From Palsa-504 sp963787645 (GTDB lineage: Bacteria > Actinomycetota > Actinomycetes > Streptosporangiales > Streptosporangiaceae): a DNA stretch of 64,000 bases. The stretch lies in the NCBI GenBank assembly GCA_963787645.1, contig CAWBDS010000012.1, forward strand, positions 186,001 to 250,000, read 5' to 3'. The first letter of the stretch is position 1. Each line of letters begins with the position of its first letter. Below are positions 1 through 8,479 of the stretch, one piece after another. The notes under the pieces were generated by a model that was not told the origin of the DNA, searched no databases, and saw only the letters and a list, made by a program, of their open reading frames with translations. Made by a program: the position numbers and the translations under genes.

Positions 1-737
1 ACCACCAGGCGCGCCCCGGATGCCGCCCCCAGCACCCCCGCCGTATCCAGCGGCTTGATCGCCGGCACGTTGATCACCGCCACCGAGACGTCAGACGAAG
101 CCAGCGCCCGAGCCGCGGCCAGCGCGGCCGCGAGCATCATGCCGCTGGCGAACAATGCCACGTCGGTCCCTTCCACGACCACCGATGTCCGGTCCAGCCG
201 CAGCACATGCGCGTCATCCATGATCACCGGGATCTCCCCGCGCTTGAGCCGCACGTACACCGGTCCCGGCACGTCCGCCACCACAGCCGGCACCTGCCGG
301 GTCTCGACCGCATCGGCCACGTCCACCACGGTCATGTTCGGCAGCGCCCGCATCAGCGCCACGTCGTCGGTGGCCTGGTGCGACGGGCCGCCCGGCGTCG
401 ACACGCCCGGCATGAACCCGACGATCCGCACCGGCAGGCTGGGGTAGGCGATGGCGTTGGCGATCTGGTCGTAGGGCCGCCGGGTGGCGAACACCCCGAA
501 GGTGTGCACGAACGGCCGGTAGCCGCATCGGGCCAGCGCCCCGGCCATGCTCATCATGTTCGCCTCGGCCATGCCGGCGTGGATGAACCGGTCCGGGAAC
601 TCGGCCTGGAACAGGTCGACCTCGGTCTGCCTGGTCAGGTCGCCGGACAGGCACAGCACGTCGTCCCGGCCCCGGGCCAGCTCGACCAGCGCCCGCCCGT
701 ACGGCTTCAGCTCGGTCGGATACGGCGGCTCACGCAC
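1..737 (-). CDS. Transketolase, C-terminal subunit (partial at window edge)
   Basis: This is the pyrimidine-binding and C-terminal half of a split transketolase, which moves two-carbon units between sugar phosphates or related substrates using thiamine diphosphate made shared with the N-terminal subunit. The minus-strand reading begins VREPPYPTELKPYGRALVEL and contains the core block around GMAEANMMSMAGALARCG, where the conserved Glu activates the cofactor, and further on GFMPGVSTPGGPSHQATDD. The GTG start overlaps the stop of the upstream subunit by 8 bases (GTGCGTGA), which indicates translational coupling. The 3' end lies beyond base 1, so about 245 residues are visible. Family identity is firm; the substrate is unknown because such split enzymes often sit in specialised sugar or secondary-metabolism operons. 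Confidence 0.88.
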   Translation of the reverse strand, partial: MREPPYPTELKPYGRALVELARGRDDVLCLSGDLTRQTEVDLFQAEFPDRFIHAGMAEANMMSMAGALARCGYRPFVHTFGVFATRRPYDQIANAIAYPSLPVRIVGFMPGVSTPGGPSHQATDDVALMRALPNMTVVDVADAVETRQVPAVVADVPGPVYVRLKRGEIPVIMDDAHVLRLDRTSVVVEGTDVALFASGMMLAAALAAARALASSDVSVAVINVPAIKPLDTAGVLGAASGARLV

Positions 738-1518
738 GCAGCGCCTCCAGCTTCCCGGTCAGCTCCCGCTCCGCGGCCGCGGCCAGCGCCGGCGGCAGCT
801 TGATGAAGTGCCCGTCCGCGTCCGGCGGCAGGCAGTCCAGCCCGTGCCGGGTCGACGTCCGGCACACCAGCACGCTCGGCCGCTCCCGCTCGGCGTCCGC
901 CGCGGTCAGTGCGGCCGACAAAGCCGCTCCGTCATGCCCGTCGCCATCCCACACGTGCCAGCCGAACGCCGACCACTTATCCGCGATCGGCTCCAGCGTG
1001 GTGATCGCGTCGACCGGGCCGTCCACCTGCGAGTTGTTCGCGTCCAGCAGCACGATCAGCCGGTCCAGGCGGTGGTGCGCGGCGAACAGGGCGGCCTCCC
1101 AGACCTGCCCCTCCTCCAGCTCCCCGTCGCTGACCATGGTGAAGATCCGCGCGTCGCGGCCGCCGAACCGGTCGGCCAGCGCGAATCCCAGCGCCGCGGA
1201 CAGCCCCTGGCCCAGCGAGCCGCAGGTGTAGTCCACTACCGGCGAGCGCTCAGTGCCGATCGCCTCGAACACCGATCCGTTCTGCCCGTACCCGGATACC
1301 TCGGCCAGCCCCAGCTCGGCCGCGGCCGCGAACGGCCCGATGATGTAGTGCCCCGGCGAGCACACGATCCGGTCCGCGCCGTACCGGGCCACGCCGAACA
1401 CCGCCGCCACCTGCTCCGCGGACGACAGCGCCTGCCCCAGGTACCCGAACCCCTGCGGCGCGACCATCCGCACCGCCCGCAAGCGGATCCGCAGCGCCAG
1501 CTCCCGCGGATCGAGCAT
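730..1518 (-). CDS. Transketolase, N-terminal subunit
   Basis: This 262-residue protein is the thiamine-diphosphate-binding half of a two-gene transketolase. It shows the SPGHYIIGPFAAAAELGL region, the GSLGQGLSAALGFAL helix and the diphosphate/Mg motif SDGELEEGQVWEAA followed by LLDANNSQVDG, which is the GDGEL...N pattern of the family with Ser-Asp-Gly in place of Gly-Asp-Gly. Its length fits the usual 260-290 residues of split N-terminal subunits. It overlaps the C-terminal subunit gene and lies 60 bases downstream of a cupin gene in the same direction, so it is probably in one operon with the cupin and alpha/beta hydrolase. The physiological substrate is not evident. Confidence 0.92.
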   Translation of the reverse strand: MLDPRELALRIRLRAVRMVAPQGFGYLGQALSSAEQVAAVFGVARYGADRIVCSPGHYIIGPFAAAAELGLAEVSGYGQNGSVFEAIGTERSPVVDYTCGSLGQGLSAALGFALADRFGGRDARIFTMVSDGELEEGQVWEAALFAAHHRLDRLIVLLDANNSQVDGPVDAITTLEPIADKWSAFGWHVWDGDGHDGAALSAALTAADAERERPSVLVCRTSTRHGLDCLPPDADGHFIKLPPALAAAAERELTGKLEALRA

Positions 1519-1578
1519 GTCTCATTATGGCCGAGCCAAGATCATCCGGCGAAGAACTCGCTCATCAGCGCGGCGAGC

Positions 1579-2025
1579 TCAGCCGAGCTCGGTGGCGTAC
1601 CGGGCCATCACGCCAGCCAGCGCCTCCGCGGTCGGCCGCTCGCCGTCGGCGGCCAGGTCGTGCACGTCGCGGAAGTACTGCACATACAGGTCGGGAGTGA
1701 ACGTGTTGAGCATGACGGCCGGCTCGTCGCCCGGGTTGGCGAACGTGTGCGGCGCGCCGGGCGGCACTATGACCAGCGTCCGGGCCGAAGCCTCGAACGA
1801 CTTCTCGCCGCTGGTGAACCGGACCGTTCCGCTGACCACATAGAAGCCCTCGTCGTGCTCGGCGTGCCGATGCTGCGGCGGGCCGCTGGTGTGCGGGGCC
1901 AGCACGATCTCGGCCATCCCCAGCCGGTGCGAGGTGGTGCTGCCGTCCTCGATGATCCGCACGGTGGCCGGGCCGGACAGCGCCGTCTCGCCGTCCGCCG
2001 GACCCACGACCGAGATCGCGGCCAT
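1579..2025 (-). CDS. Cupin-domain protein
   Basis: A 148-residue single-domain cupin. The first cupin motif is seen as PPQHRHAEHDEGFYVVSG (metal-ligand pattern HxHx4-6E) and the second as PPGAPHTFAN, with a helical C-terminal tail after the barrel. Such proteins bind a metal and act as small dioxygenases, isomerases or sensors; nothing here decides which. The ATG lies 2 bases after the stop of the alpha/beta hydrolase gene, so the two are certainly transcribed together, followed by the transketolase pair. Confidence 0.85.
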   Translation of the reverse strand: MAAISVVGPADGETALSGPATVRIIEDGSTTSHRLGMAEIVLAPHTSGPPQHRHAEHDEGFYVVSGTVRFTSGEKSFEASARTLVIVPPGAPHTFANPGDEPAVMLNTFTPDLYVQYFRDVHDLAADGERPTAEALAGVMARYATELG

Positions 2026-2027
2026 GG

Positions 2028-2813
2028 TCAGCTCGCCGCCGTCGTCTCGGCGAAGTCCGTGACCGCCGCGAGCAGCCGGTCCGGCGTCTCGAGCTGGGGC
2101 AGGTGCCCGGCCTCGGGGATGAGCACGAACCGGGCGCCCGGGATCGCCTTGGCGTAGGCCCGGCCGTGCTCGACCGGGATCATCCGGTCCGCCTCACCCC
2201 AGACCACCAGCACCGGGACGGTGACGTCGGGCAGCCGGTCCGCCAGCCCGGGGTCGGCCATGGCCGGGCCGCCGTAGACCGCCAGCGCGGCCCGGTTCGC
2301 CGCCATTGCCGCCTTGGCCTGGTCGGGCATCGAGTCCAGGTCCAGGCGGAACGCGTCCGGTCGGTAGTAACTGAGATCGGCCACCTGATCCATGGTCAGT
2401 GAGAAGAAGTCAGGGGACGGGTAGTCCGGCACCACCAGCCCGGCCGCGTCGACCAGCATCACGCCGCTGACCCGCGGGCTGCCCAGCAGCGCGATCTCGG
2501 CCGCGATCCAGCCGCCGATCGAGTTGCCGATCACGGTCACGCCGGTCAGCCCGAGCTCGTCGAGCAGCCCGGCGTATACCCGGGCCAGCGACCGCATGCT
2601 GGCCAGGCCCTCGGGGCGCGGCGTGCCGCCGAACCCCGGATGCGTCGGAACCAGCACCCGGGCCGGCTCCCGCTCCGCCAGCAGGTCGGCGAAGCCCGTC
2701 ACCGACTGCGGCCCGGCCCCGCCGTGCAGCAGCAGAACCGGCCGCCCGTCGCCGCGCTCGGTCATGCTTACCGGCACCGGGCCGATCCCGTCGAGCGTCA
2801 CGGTCACCACCAT
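2028..2813 (-). CDS. Alpha/beta hydrolase
   Basis: An alpha/beta-hydrolase-fold enzyme of about 261 residues. Visible features are the oxyanion region LLLHGGAGPQSVTGF, the nucleophile elbow VIGNSIGGWIA (Gly-x-Ser-x-Gly), the acid region VVWGEADRMIP and the catalytic histidine in PEAGHLPQLE. The ATG at 2813 is chosen because GAAGGAG lies a few bases upstream and because an in-frame start at 2846 would place the coding region inside the operator facing the TetR gene. It heads the hydrolase, cupin, transketolase operon and is probably repressed by that regulator. Ester, lactone or C-C bond hydrolysis are all possible. Confidence 0.88.
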   Translation of the reverse strand: MVVTVTLDGIGPVPVSMTERGDGRPVLLLHGGAGPQSVTGFADLLAEREPARVLVPTHPGFGGTPRPEGLASMRSLARVYAGLLDELGLTGVTVIGNSIGGWIAAEIALLGSPRVSGVMLVDAAGLVVPDYPSPDFFSLTMDQVADLSYYRPDAFRLDLDSMPDQAKAAMAANRAALAVYGGPAMADPGLADRLPDVTVPVLVVWGEADRMIPVEHGRAYAKAIPGARFVLIPEAGHLPQLETPDRLLAAVTDFAETTAAS

Positions 2814-2830
2814 GTCTTCCACTCCTTCGT

Positions 2831-2890
2831 GAGAGTTAACTATCACGAAGGATCTTATGAGGGTTCTTCGCAGAATGCAAGTTAACTCTC
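2831..2890. promoter_or_regulatory. Inverted-repeat operator between hydrolase operon and TetR gene
   Basis: The 10-base word GAGAGTTAAC at 2831-2840 is repeated in inverted form as GTTAACTCTC at 2881-2890, 40 bases apart, in the gap between divergent genes. This is the expected arrangement for a TetR-type repressor controlling both its own gene and the hydrolase/cupin/transketolase operon. The symmetry is directly visible; binding is inferred. Confidence 0.6.
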
Positions 2891-2917
2891 ATAAAGAAAG
2901 TGCGCTATCATGAACCC

Positions 2918-3508
2918 ATGACCATGAGCGCCGGGCGAGTGAACCAGAAGGCGCGCACCCGCGCCGCCATCGTCCGGGCTATGCAGGACCTGGCCCGCGA
3001 CGGCGCGGAGATCACCATGCCGTCGGTGGCCCGGGCGGCGCTGGTGTCCGAGGCCACCGCGTACCGCTACTTTCCCAACCTGGTCTCCCTGCTGCGTGAG
3101 GCCGACGCGGGGGTCTGGCCCGACCCGGCCGAAGCGCTGGCTCTTGTCGCGGACAGCCACAACGTGGTCGAGCGGGTCGGTTACGCCGCCGAAGTCCTGT
3201 TCACCGGGATCATGGGCCGCCAGAGCCTCGTCCGGGCCATGATCGCCGCGTCGGTGACCCGGCCCGCCGTCGCCGCCGAGCGTCCCGGGCACCGCTTCGG
3301 CCTCATCGAGGCCGCCCTGGCCCCGCTGGCCGATACCGACCCAGAAACGCTGACCCAGCTCAAGCAGAGCCTGGCCGTGGTCATGAGCGCCGAGGCCCTG
3401 TTCGTCCTCACCGACCTGTGCGGCCTGCCCCCAGCCGACGCCATCGCCAGCGCCGTCCACACCGCCCGCACCCTGACCGCCGCCGCCCTCCGGGACGGCA
3501 GGTCCTAG
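2918..3508 (+). CDS. TetR-family transcriptional regulator
   Basis: A 196-residue TetR-type repressor. The N-terminal helix-turn-helix spans roughly residues 10-55, with KARTRAAIVRAMQDLA and the recognition region SEATAYRYFPNLVSLL; the C-terminal ligand domain is typical in size but has no diagnostic residues. ATG 2918 is taken as the start; GTG 2900 and ATG 2924 are in frame and none has a clear ribosome site, so it may be leaderless. It diverges from the hydrolase operon across a 10-base inverted repeat, so local control of that operon is the likely role. Confidence 0.85.
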   Translation: MTMSAGRVNQKARTRAAIVRAMQDLARDGAEITMPSVARAALVSEATAYRYFPNLVSLLREADAGVWPDPAEALALVADSHNVVERVGYAAEVLFTGIMGRQSLVRAMIAASVTRPAVAAERPGHRFGLIEAALAPLADTDPETLTQLKQSLAVVMSAEALFVLTDLCGLPPADAIASAVHTARTLTAAALRDGRS

Positions 3509-3541
3509 CCGCCCGGCACAGCGGCCCGGCGCAGCCCGTAT

Positions 3542-3617
3542 GTGGTGAATCCCGGGTTTCACCACCCTCTAGTGGGGTGGAAGCCGGGATCCACCACCCA
3601 CCCTCTAGTGGGGTGGA
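3542..3617. repeat. Palindromic intergenic repeat, two copies
   Basis: Two related palindromes sit between converging genes. The first, 3542-3565, reads GTGGTGAATCCCGGG and then its near mirror image. The second, at about 3576-3596, has GGTGGA...TCCACC arms. Both are bordered by a 20-base direct repeat with CCTCTAGTGGGG (3562-3581 and 3598-3617). The same GGTG(G/A)AACCCGGG core recurs at about 35.9 kb and 55.3 kb. It may also end transcription in both directions. Confidence 0.75.
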
Positions 3618-4166
3618 TCAGCTTTCCGCGGTGGCGGATGGCCCGTCCGGCAGCGTGCCGGGGTCGGTCCCGACCTGAGGTGACTGGTCGGCGACCAGCT
3701 TGGTCAGCTTGGCCAGCGATTCCTCCAGGTCCTGCGTGGTCACCACGTCGGCCAGCCCGAGCCGCACGGCGGCGATCTCGCGAGCCAGGAACTCGGTGTC
3801 GGCCTGGGTCCGCGCGGCCACCTCCCGGTCGCGGTCGATGTTGGCCCGGTCCCGGTCGTCCTGCCGGTTCTGGGCCAGCAGGATCAGCGGCGCGGCGTAG
3901 GCCGCCTGGGTCGAGAAGGCCAGGTTGAGCAGGATGAACGGATAGGGGTCCCAGTGATGGATGAGGCCCAGGGTGTTGAGGATGATCCAGCCGATGACGA
4001 GCACGGTCTGGCCCACGATGAATCGCCCGGTGCCGAGGAACCGCGCCATCCCCTCCGCGAACCGCCCGAACGCGTCGGCGTCATACCGGGCGCCCATCTG
4101 TGGCGAGCCGCGCGGAACGGACAGGTCGGCCCGCTCGCTGAGACGCCGCAGGGAAATCCGTGACAT
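3618..4166 (-). CDS. DUF1003-family membrane protein
   Basis: A 182-residue protein with the hallmark of DUF1003: two membrane segments, IVGQTVLVIGWIILNTLGL (about residues 50-68) and the conserved YPFILLNLAFSTQAAYAAPL (about 74-93), followed by AQNRQDDRDR and a charged, probably coiled C-terminal tail rich in Arg, Asp and Glu. The biochemical role of the family is not established. Its ATG lies 2 bases after the stop of the MgtE_N/CBS protein gene, so the two are co-transcribed, which hints at a shared role in magnesium or membrane physiology. Confidence 0.9.
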   Translation of the reverse strand: MSRISLRRLSERADLSVPRGSPQMGARYDADAFGRFAEGMARFLGTGRFIVGQTVLVIGWIILNTLGLIHHWDPYPFILLNLAFSTQAAYAAPLILLAQNRQDDRDRANIDRDREVAARTQADTEFLAREIAAVRLGLADVVTTQDLEESLAKLTKLVADQSPQVGTDPGTLPDGPSATAES

Positions 4167-4168
4167 GG

Positions 4169-5368
4169 TCAGCCTCCCGTCTTCCGCCAGTTCGTGGGCA
4201 GCAGGTGGTCCAGCACATCGTCCACCGTCACCGCGCCGACCAGACGGCCATTTTCATCGCACACCGCCACGCTGACCAGGTTGTAGGCCGCGATCCGGGC
4301 CGCCAGGTCGCGTTCGGACAGGTCCGGCCGGACGAAGATGCGCGCCTCGACGCACTCGCCGATCAGCACCGAAGGAGCCCGGCGCAGCAGCCGCTGAAAC
4401 CCCACGGTGCCGAGGTAACGGCCGGTCGGCGTCACCATGGGCGGCTCGCACACGTACACCTGCGCGGCCGAGGTGATCGGCACGTCAGGGTCCCTGACCC
4501 GGGCCAGCACCTCGGCGACCGACGTGTCCGGGGTCACGATCAAAGGCTCGGAGGTCATCAGCCCGCCCGCCGTCTGCGGGCCGTACCGCAGCAGCCGCCG
4601 CAGGTCCTCGGCCTGGACGCTCTCCATCGCGGTCAGCAGGCGTTCGCGCTGTTCGGCCGGCAACTCGGCCAGCAGGTCCGCGGCGTCGTCCGGCTGCATC
4701 TCCTCCACCACGTCGGCGCCGCGCTCCAGCCCGAGGCTGGCCAGCAGCCGGACCTGGTCCTGCTCGGGCATCTCCTCCAGCAGGTCGGCCAGCTTCTCGT
4801 CGTCCAGCGCGGCCGCGAGCTGGTCACGCCGGCTGGGCGACAGGCCCTCGACCCGGTTGGCCAGGTCAGCCGGCGGCAGGTCGCGCAGCTCGGCCAGCTG
4901 CTCGGTCACCGGGTCGCTCTTGAACAGCTCCGGATACTGGTCCCAGGGCACGATTTCCGGGCCGCGGTGCAGCAGGCTCCGGCCCCGTGAGACGGCCAGC
5001 GCGGACACCTCCCAGCCGATCCGCTGCTGCTCGCTCGGGCTGATCGCCACGTCGACGACGCTCCCGTCCGTGACGTGCTGCCCGTACAGCTCCGAGGCCA
5101 GGATCTCTCCGGTCCGCCGGGTGAAGCGGTCCAGGTCGACCGAAGCCCCCTTCAGGTGGGCGCCTTCGACGGAGATCTCCCCGATCTGCCCGAGGTTGAC
5201 GAAGATGCGGCGCCGCTGCAACGTCACGACCAGGCCCAGCGCCCGGGGTGCTTCCTTCGCGGCGCCGGGCATGATCACGACGTCGCGGATCCGGCCGATG
5301 GTCAGGCCCTCGCTGTCCAGCAGCGGACGCCCCTTCAGCCTGGACGTGAATACCTGATGGCCCGACAT
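4169..5368 (-). CDS. MgtE N-terminal-domain and CBS-domain protein with PRC-barrel region
   Basis: A soluble 399-residue protein. Residues 1-100 look like PRC-barrel sequence (GRPLLDSEGLTIGRIRDVVI), the middle is the helical MgtE_N repeat domain (DEKLADLLEEMPEQDQVRLL, DDAADLLAELPAEQRERLL), and the last ~130 residues form a pair of CBS domains (GGLMTSEPLIVTPDTSVAEV ... VCDENGRLVGAVTVDDVLDH). It is built like the cytosolic sensor part of the MgtE magnesium channel but lacks the membrane pore. ATG 5368 is preceded by GAGGAGGAG about 11 bases upstream. It lies directly upstream of the DUF1003 gene. A role in magnesium sensing is inference from the family. Confidence 0.85.
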   Translation of the reverse strand: MSGHQVFTSRLKGRPLLDSEGLTIGRIRDVVIMPGAAKEAPRALGLVVTLQRRRIFVNLGQIGEISVEGAHLKGASVDLDRFTRRTGEILASELYGQHVTDGSVVDVAISPSEQQRIGWEVSALAVSRGRSLLHRGPEIVPWDQYPELFKSDPVTEQLAELRDLPPADLANRVEGLSPSRRDQLAAALDDEKLADLLEEMPEQDQVRLLASLGLERGADVVEEMQPDDAADLLAELPAEQRERLLTAMESVQAEDLRRLLRYGPQTAGGLMTSEPLIVTPDTSVAEVLARVRDPDVPITSAAQVYVCEPPMVTPTGRYLGTVGFQRLLRRAPSVLIGECVEARIFVRPDLSERDLAARIAAYNLVSVAVCDENGRLVGAVTVDDVLDHLLPTNWRKTGG

Positions 5369-5440
5369 GACCCGGTATCTCCTCCTCGCGGACGACCCGA
5401 CCAGCACCATTATCAGTGCCTGCCCTTCGAAGGCGAGATT

Positions 5441-7411
5441 ATGGTAGTCAGGATGACCATTGACCCCGCGGGTATCTTCTCGCCGATCCGGGTCGGCACC
5501 ATGTCGCTCGGCCACCGGCTGGTGGTCCCGCCGCACAGCGGGGGCGGCGGTGCACTGCTCGGCACCGAGGATCAGTTCGAGCGGATGTGCCGGTACTGGC
5601 TGGCCCGGGTGCAGGGCGGCATGCAATGGGTCGGCGGCGGCCCGGTGTTCGTCCGCAACCCGCTCATCCCGGGATTCGAGCCGAGCGGGATCGGGTCCAA
5701 CGCCGACGGCTTCTTCCGGCACCCGGCCTTCGTCGACCGGCTGGGCCGCTTCATGGACCGCCTGCACGGCGCGGGCGGCTTCGGCAGCGTGCAGATGGTG
5801 CTGCAGGGCGGGACGCCGATCGCGCCGTCGCAGACCCTGTCCGGTCATCTCGACCACGCCATCCCGCACCGGCTCGACCTGGACGAGATCGCCTGGCTGG
5901 TCCGCGAGTACGGCGAATCAGCGGCGCTGGCCGCCGAAGCCGGCGCCGACGCGATCGAGCTGCACAGCAATCACGACGACGTGCTGCAGTGGTTCCTGTC
6001 CCCGCGGACCAACCGGCGCGAGGACCGGTACGGCGGCGACCTCGAAGGCCGCCGCCGGCTGGTAACGGAGGTATGCCAGGCCATCCGCGATCACGTCGCC
6101 CGGCCCATCACCCTCGGCCTGCGCCTGTGCCTGGACGAGCGCATCGAAGACGGCTACGACGTCGATGAGTGCGCGGCCTTGGTCCAGGCCTTCACCGCCG
6201 ACGGCACGGTCGACTACTTCAGCTTCGACATCGGCAACAACTGGGGCTCACCCAGCTACGTGCCGATCGGCACGCACCCCGAAGGCGAATGGGCGGCCCT
6301 GGCCGGCCAGGCCAAGGCCGCCACCCACCTCCCGGTCGTCTACGCCGGCCGCGTCGTCCATCCGCAGGTCGCCGAGGCCATCCTGGCCGCCGGGCAGGCT
6401 GACCTGGTCGGGATGGCCCGGGCCCTGATCGCGGACCCGCGCCTGGTCGAGAAGACCCGCGCCGGCCGTCGCCCCGACATCCGCCCGTGCATCGCGGTCA
6501 ACGACTGCATCAACCGCCGCTCCGGCGAGGGCCTGCCGTTCGCCTGCTCGGTTAACCCGGACGCGGGCCGCGAGTTCGAAGGACCGGCCGCGAAAGCGGG
6601 TACGGTCCGCGACGTGCTGGTGGTCGGGGCGGGCCCGGCCGGGACCGAGGCGGCCGCGCTGGCCGCCGAGCTCGGGCACCGGGTGACGCTGCTCGAGCGC
6701 TCCGACCGGATCGGCGGCCAGCTCGCCGTGGCCGCGCTGGCCCGGATGAATCACCAGTACGCGGACTGGATCGAGTGGCAGCGCCGCCGGCTGCGCGAGC
6801 TGGGGATAACCGTCGAGCTCAAACTGCAGGCGAGCCCGGACGACGTGCTGGGCCGCGCTCCGGACGTGGTCGTCGTCGCCACCGGCGCCCGGGCGCGCAT
6901 CCCGGATGTGCCGGGAACCGACCTGCCCCACGTGGTCACCTCGGTGGCCGCGCTGACCGGCGGCCTGCCGTCCGGCCACCACGTGGTCGTGGTGTCCGAG
7001 GACGATCGCGCCGCGCCGCTCGCGGTGGCCGACCACCTGGCCGGCGCCGGTCGCCAGGTCACCCTGGTCTACCAGTCGCCCGCGCCGTCCCCGCAGGTCG
7101 GCAAGTACTCCATCGGCTCGGTGCTGGCCCGGATGGACGCCGAGGGCGTGCGCCTGGTGCCGATGGCACGCGCCGTCGCGTTCCGCCCGGGCGCCGTCGA
7201 GCTGGCCCACTCCTACAGCGACCGCCACTGGACGCTCAACGGCGTCGACGCCGTCGTGCTGGCCTGCGGTTCGGTCTCCGACGACGCGCTGTACCACGAG
7301 CTGCGCACCCGGCACCCCGCCGTGCACCTGCTTGGCGACGCCTACGCCCCCCGCCGCCTGTCCTTCGCCACCCGCCAGGCCCGCGACCTGACCCGCGCGG
7401 TGCTCACCTAG
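5441..7411 (+). CDS. Trimethylamine-dehydrogenase-like FMN/FAD oxidoreductase
   Basis: A 656-residue two-domain flavoprotein: an Old Yellow Enzyme-type FMN TIM barrel (about residues 1-360, with ELHSNHDDVLQWFLSPRTNR and VGMARALIADPRLVEK) joined to an FAD/NAD(P) domain (VVGAGPAGTEAAALAAELGH, near residue 395). The linker holds a 4Fe-4S-type motif with the trimethylamine/histamine dehydrogenase spacing, CIAVNDC then C thirteen residues on, but the second of the four cysteines is Val (codon GTC). The cluster may be absent or altered. ATG 5441 is used; ATG 5453 is a good alternative. It converges on a luciferase-like gene. 2,4-dienoyl-CoA reductase or amine dehydrogenase activity are both possible. 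Confidence 0.85.
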   Translation: MVVRMTIDPAGIFSPIRVGTMSLGHRLVVPPHSGGGGALLGTEDQFERMCRYWLARVQGGMQWVGGGPVFVRNPLIPGFEPSGIGSNADGFFRHPAFVDRLGRFMDRLHGAGGFGSVQMVLQGGTPIAPSQTLSGHLDHAIPHRLDLDEIAWLVREYGESAALAAEAGADAIELHSNHDDVLQWFLSPRTNRREDRYGGDLEGRRRLVTEVCQAIRDHVARPITLGLRLCLDERIEDGYDVDECAALVQAFTADGTVDYFSFDIGNNWGSPSYVPIGTHPEGEWAALAGQAKAATHLPVVYAGRVVHPQVAEAILAAGQADLVGMARALIADPRLVEKTRAGRRPDIRPCIAVNDCINRRSGEGLPFACSVNPDAGREFEGPAAKAGTVRDVLVVGAGPAGTEAAALAAELGHRVTLLERSDRIGGQLAVAALARMNHQYADWIEWQRRRLRELGITVELKLQASPDDVLGRAPDVVVVATGARARIPDVPGTDLPHVVTSVAALTGGLPSGHHVVVVSEDDRAAPLAVADHLAGAGRQVTLVYQSPAPSPQVGKYSIGSVLARMDAEGVRLVPMARAVAFRPGAVELAHSYSDRHWTLNGVDAVVLACGSVSDDALYHELRTRHPAVHLLGDAYAPRRLSFATRQARDLTRAVLT

Positions 7412-7416
7412 GCCGG

Positions 7417-8400
7417 TCAGCGGCCCGCCAGCTGGGCCACGACCGGGGCGAACGTTTCCATCGAACGCTGCGCGACGTTGATGTAGCTGACGCCGAGCTC
7501 GCCGCGGCGCTGCTCGAGCGCGTCGCATATCGCAGGCACCGAGCCGATCAAGGCGTGCGGATGCTCGGCCAGCACCTCCGCGGGGACGCCGAAGCGCCGG
7601 GCCATCGCCGCCACCGCCTGGCCAGGATCCTCGCTGATCGCGATGAAGTAAGCCGCGATCTCCAGCTCGATGTCGCCGAACCGGTCGCCCGCGCCCTCCC
7701 GGATCCAGCCGATCTTCTCCTGCGTCGCCGCCTGGGTCGAGCTGGCCACGCTGCCCGACCCGAGCTTCCCGGCCGCGTTGTTGAAGTTGATGCTCACGAT
7801 GTCGGCCAGCCGGCCGGCCAGCCGAAGCACCCGGGGCGCGCCGCCGCCGATGAAGATCGGGGGATGCGGCCGCTGGACCGGCAACGGGCGCCCGGCAAAG
7901 CCCGAGGCCCGGACGTACGTGCCCTTGACCGCGAGCGGCTGGCCGGCCCAGTGGGCCTTGAGCAGCTCGGCCGTTTCCGCCAGCCGTTCGATCCGCACGC
8001 CCGGTCGGTCCATCGTGATGCCCAGCCCTTCGTACTCCGCGGTCACCCAGCCGGCTCCCAGCCCGGCCTCCACCCGCCCGCCGGACAGCATGTCCAGCGT
8101 CGCGAGCTCCTTGGCCAGCACCACTGGATGGTGATAGTCGACGCAGAAAACCCGGCAGCCCACCCGCAGCCGGCTGGTGACCATCGCGGCCGCGGTCATC
8201 GCGGCCAGCGGCGCCACGTCGACCGGCCGGTGCCCGGACGAGTCCGAGATTTCCCCCGGACCGAAGTAGTGGTCGGTCGTAAACAGGGTTGAGTAACCCA
8301 GATCCTCGGCCTGGCGGGCCAGCTCGGTCCACTGCGGCCCGGACTGAGCCTCGAATGCCTGCACCGAGAACCGGAACGGGCGGGTTCTGCCGTCGCTCAC
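7417..8400 (-). CDS. LLM-class F420-dependent oxidoreductase
   Basis: A 327-residue luciferase-like monooxygenase-fold protein, probably using coenzyme F420. Family marks are LARQAEDLGYSTLFTTDH at the start, LATLDMLSGGRVEAGLGAGW in the middle and HPPIFIGGGAPRVLRLAGR in the C-terminal half, matching the TIGR03621-type branch common in actinomycetes. GTG 8400 is chosen because GGAGGAG lies just upstream. Its 3' end is 5 bases from the converging flavoprotein gene. The substrate is unknown; F420 use is inferred from the family. Confidence 0.87.
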   Translation of the reverse strand: MSDGRTRPFRFSVQAFEAQSGPQWTELARQAEDLGYSTLFTTDHYFGPGEISDSSGHRPVDVAPLAAMTAAAMVTSRLRVGCRVFCVDYHHPVVLAKELATLDMLSGGRVEAGLGAGWVTAEYEGLGITMDRPGVRIERLAETAELLKAHWAGQPLAVKGTYVRASGFAGRPLPVQRPHPPIFIGGGAPRVLRLAGRLADIVSINFNNAAGKLGSGSVASSTQAATQEKIGWIREGAGDRFGDIELEIAAYFIAISEDPGQAVAAMARRFGVPAEVLAEHPHALIGSVPAICDALEQRRGELGVSYINVAQRSMETFAPVVAQLAGR

Positions 8401-8479
8401 GGGCTCCTCCTGTCCTGCCCCGAAGCCAATGGTTATTGTAGTCCGTGACAAGATAGTCGCGACGGTCGGAGGGGAAGCC

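Noticed and set aside
2846..2846. Upstream start for the alpha/beta hydrolase.
   Set aside because: It would translate the operator repeat and lacks a ribosome site; ATG 2813 has both position and GAAGGAG in its favour.
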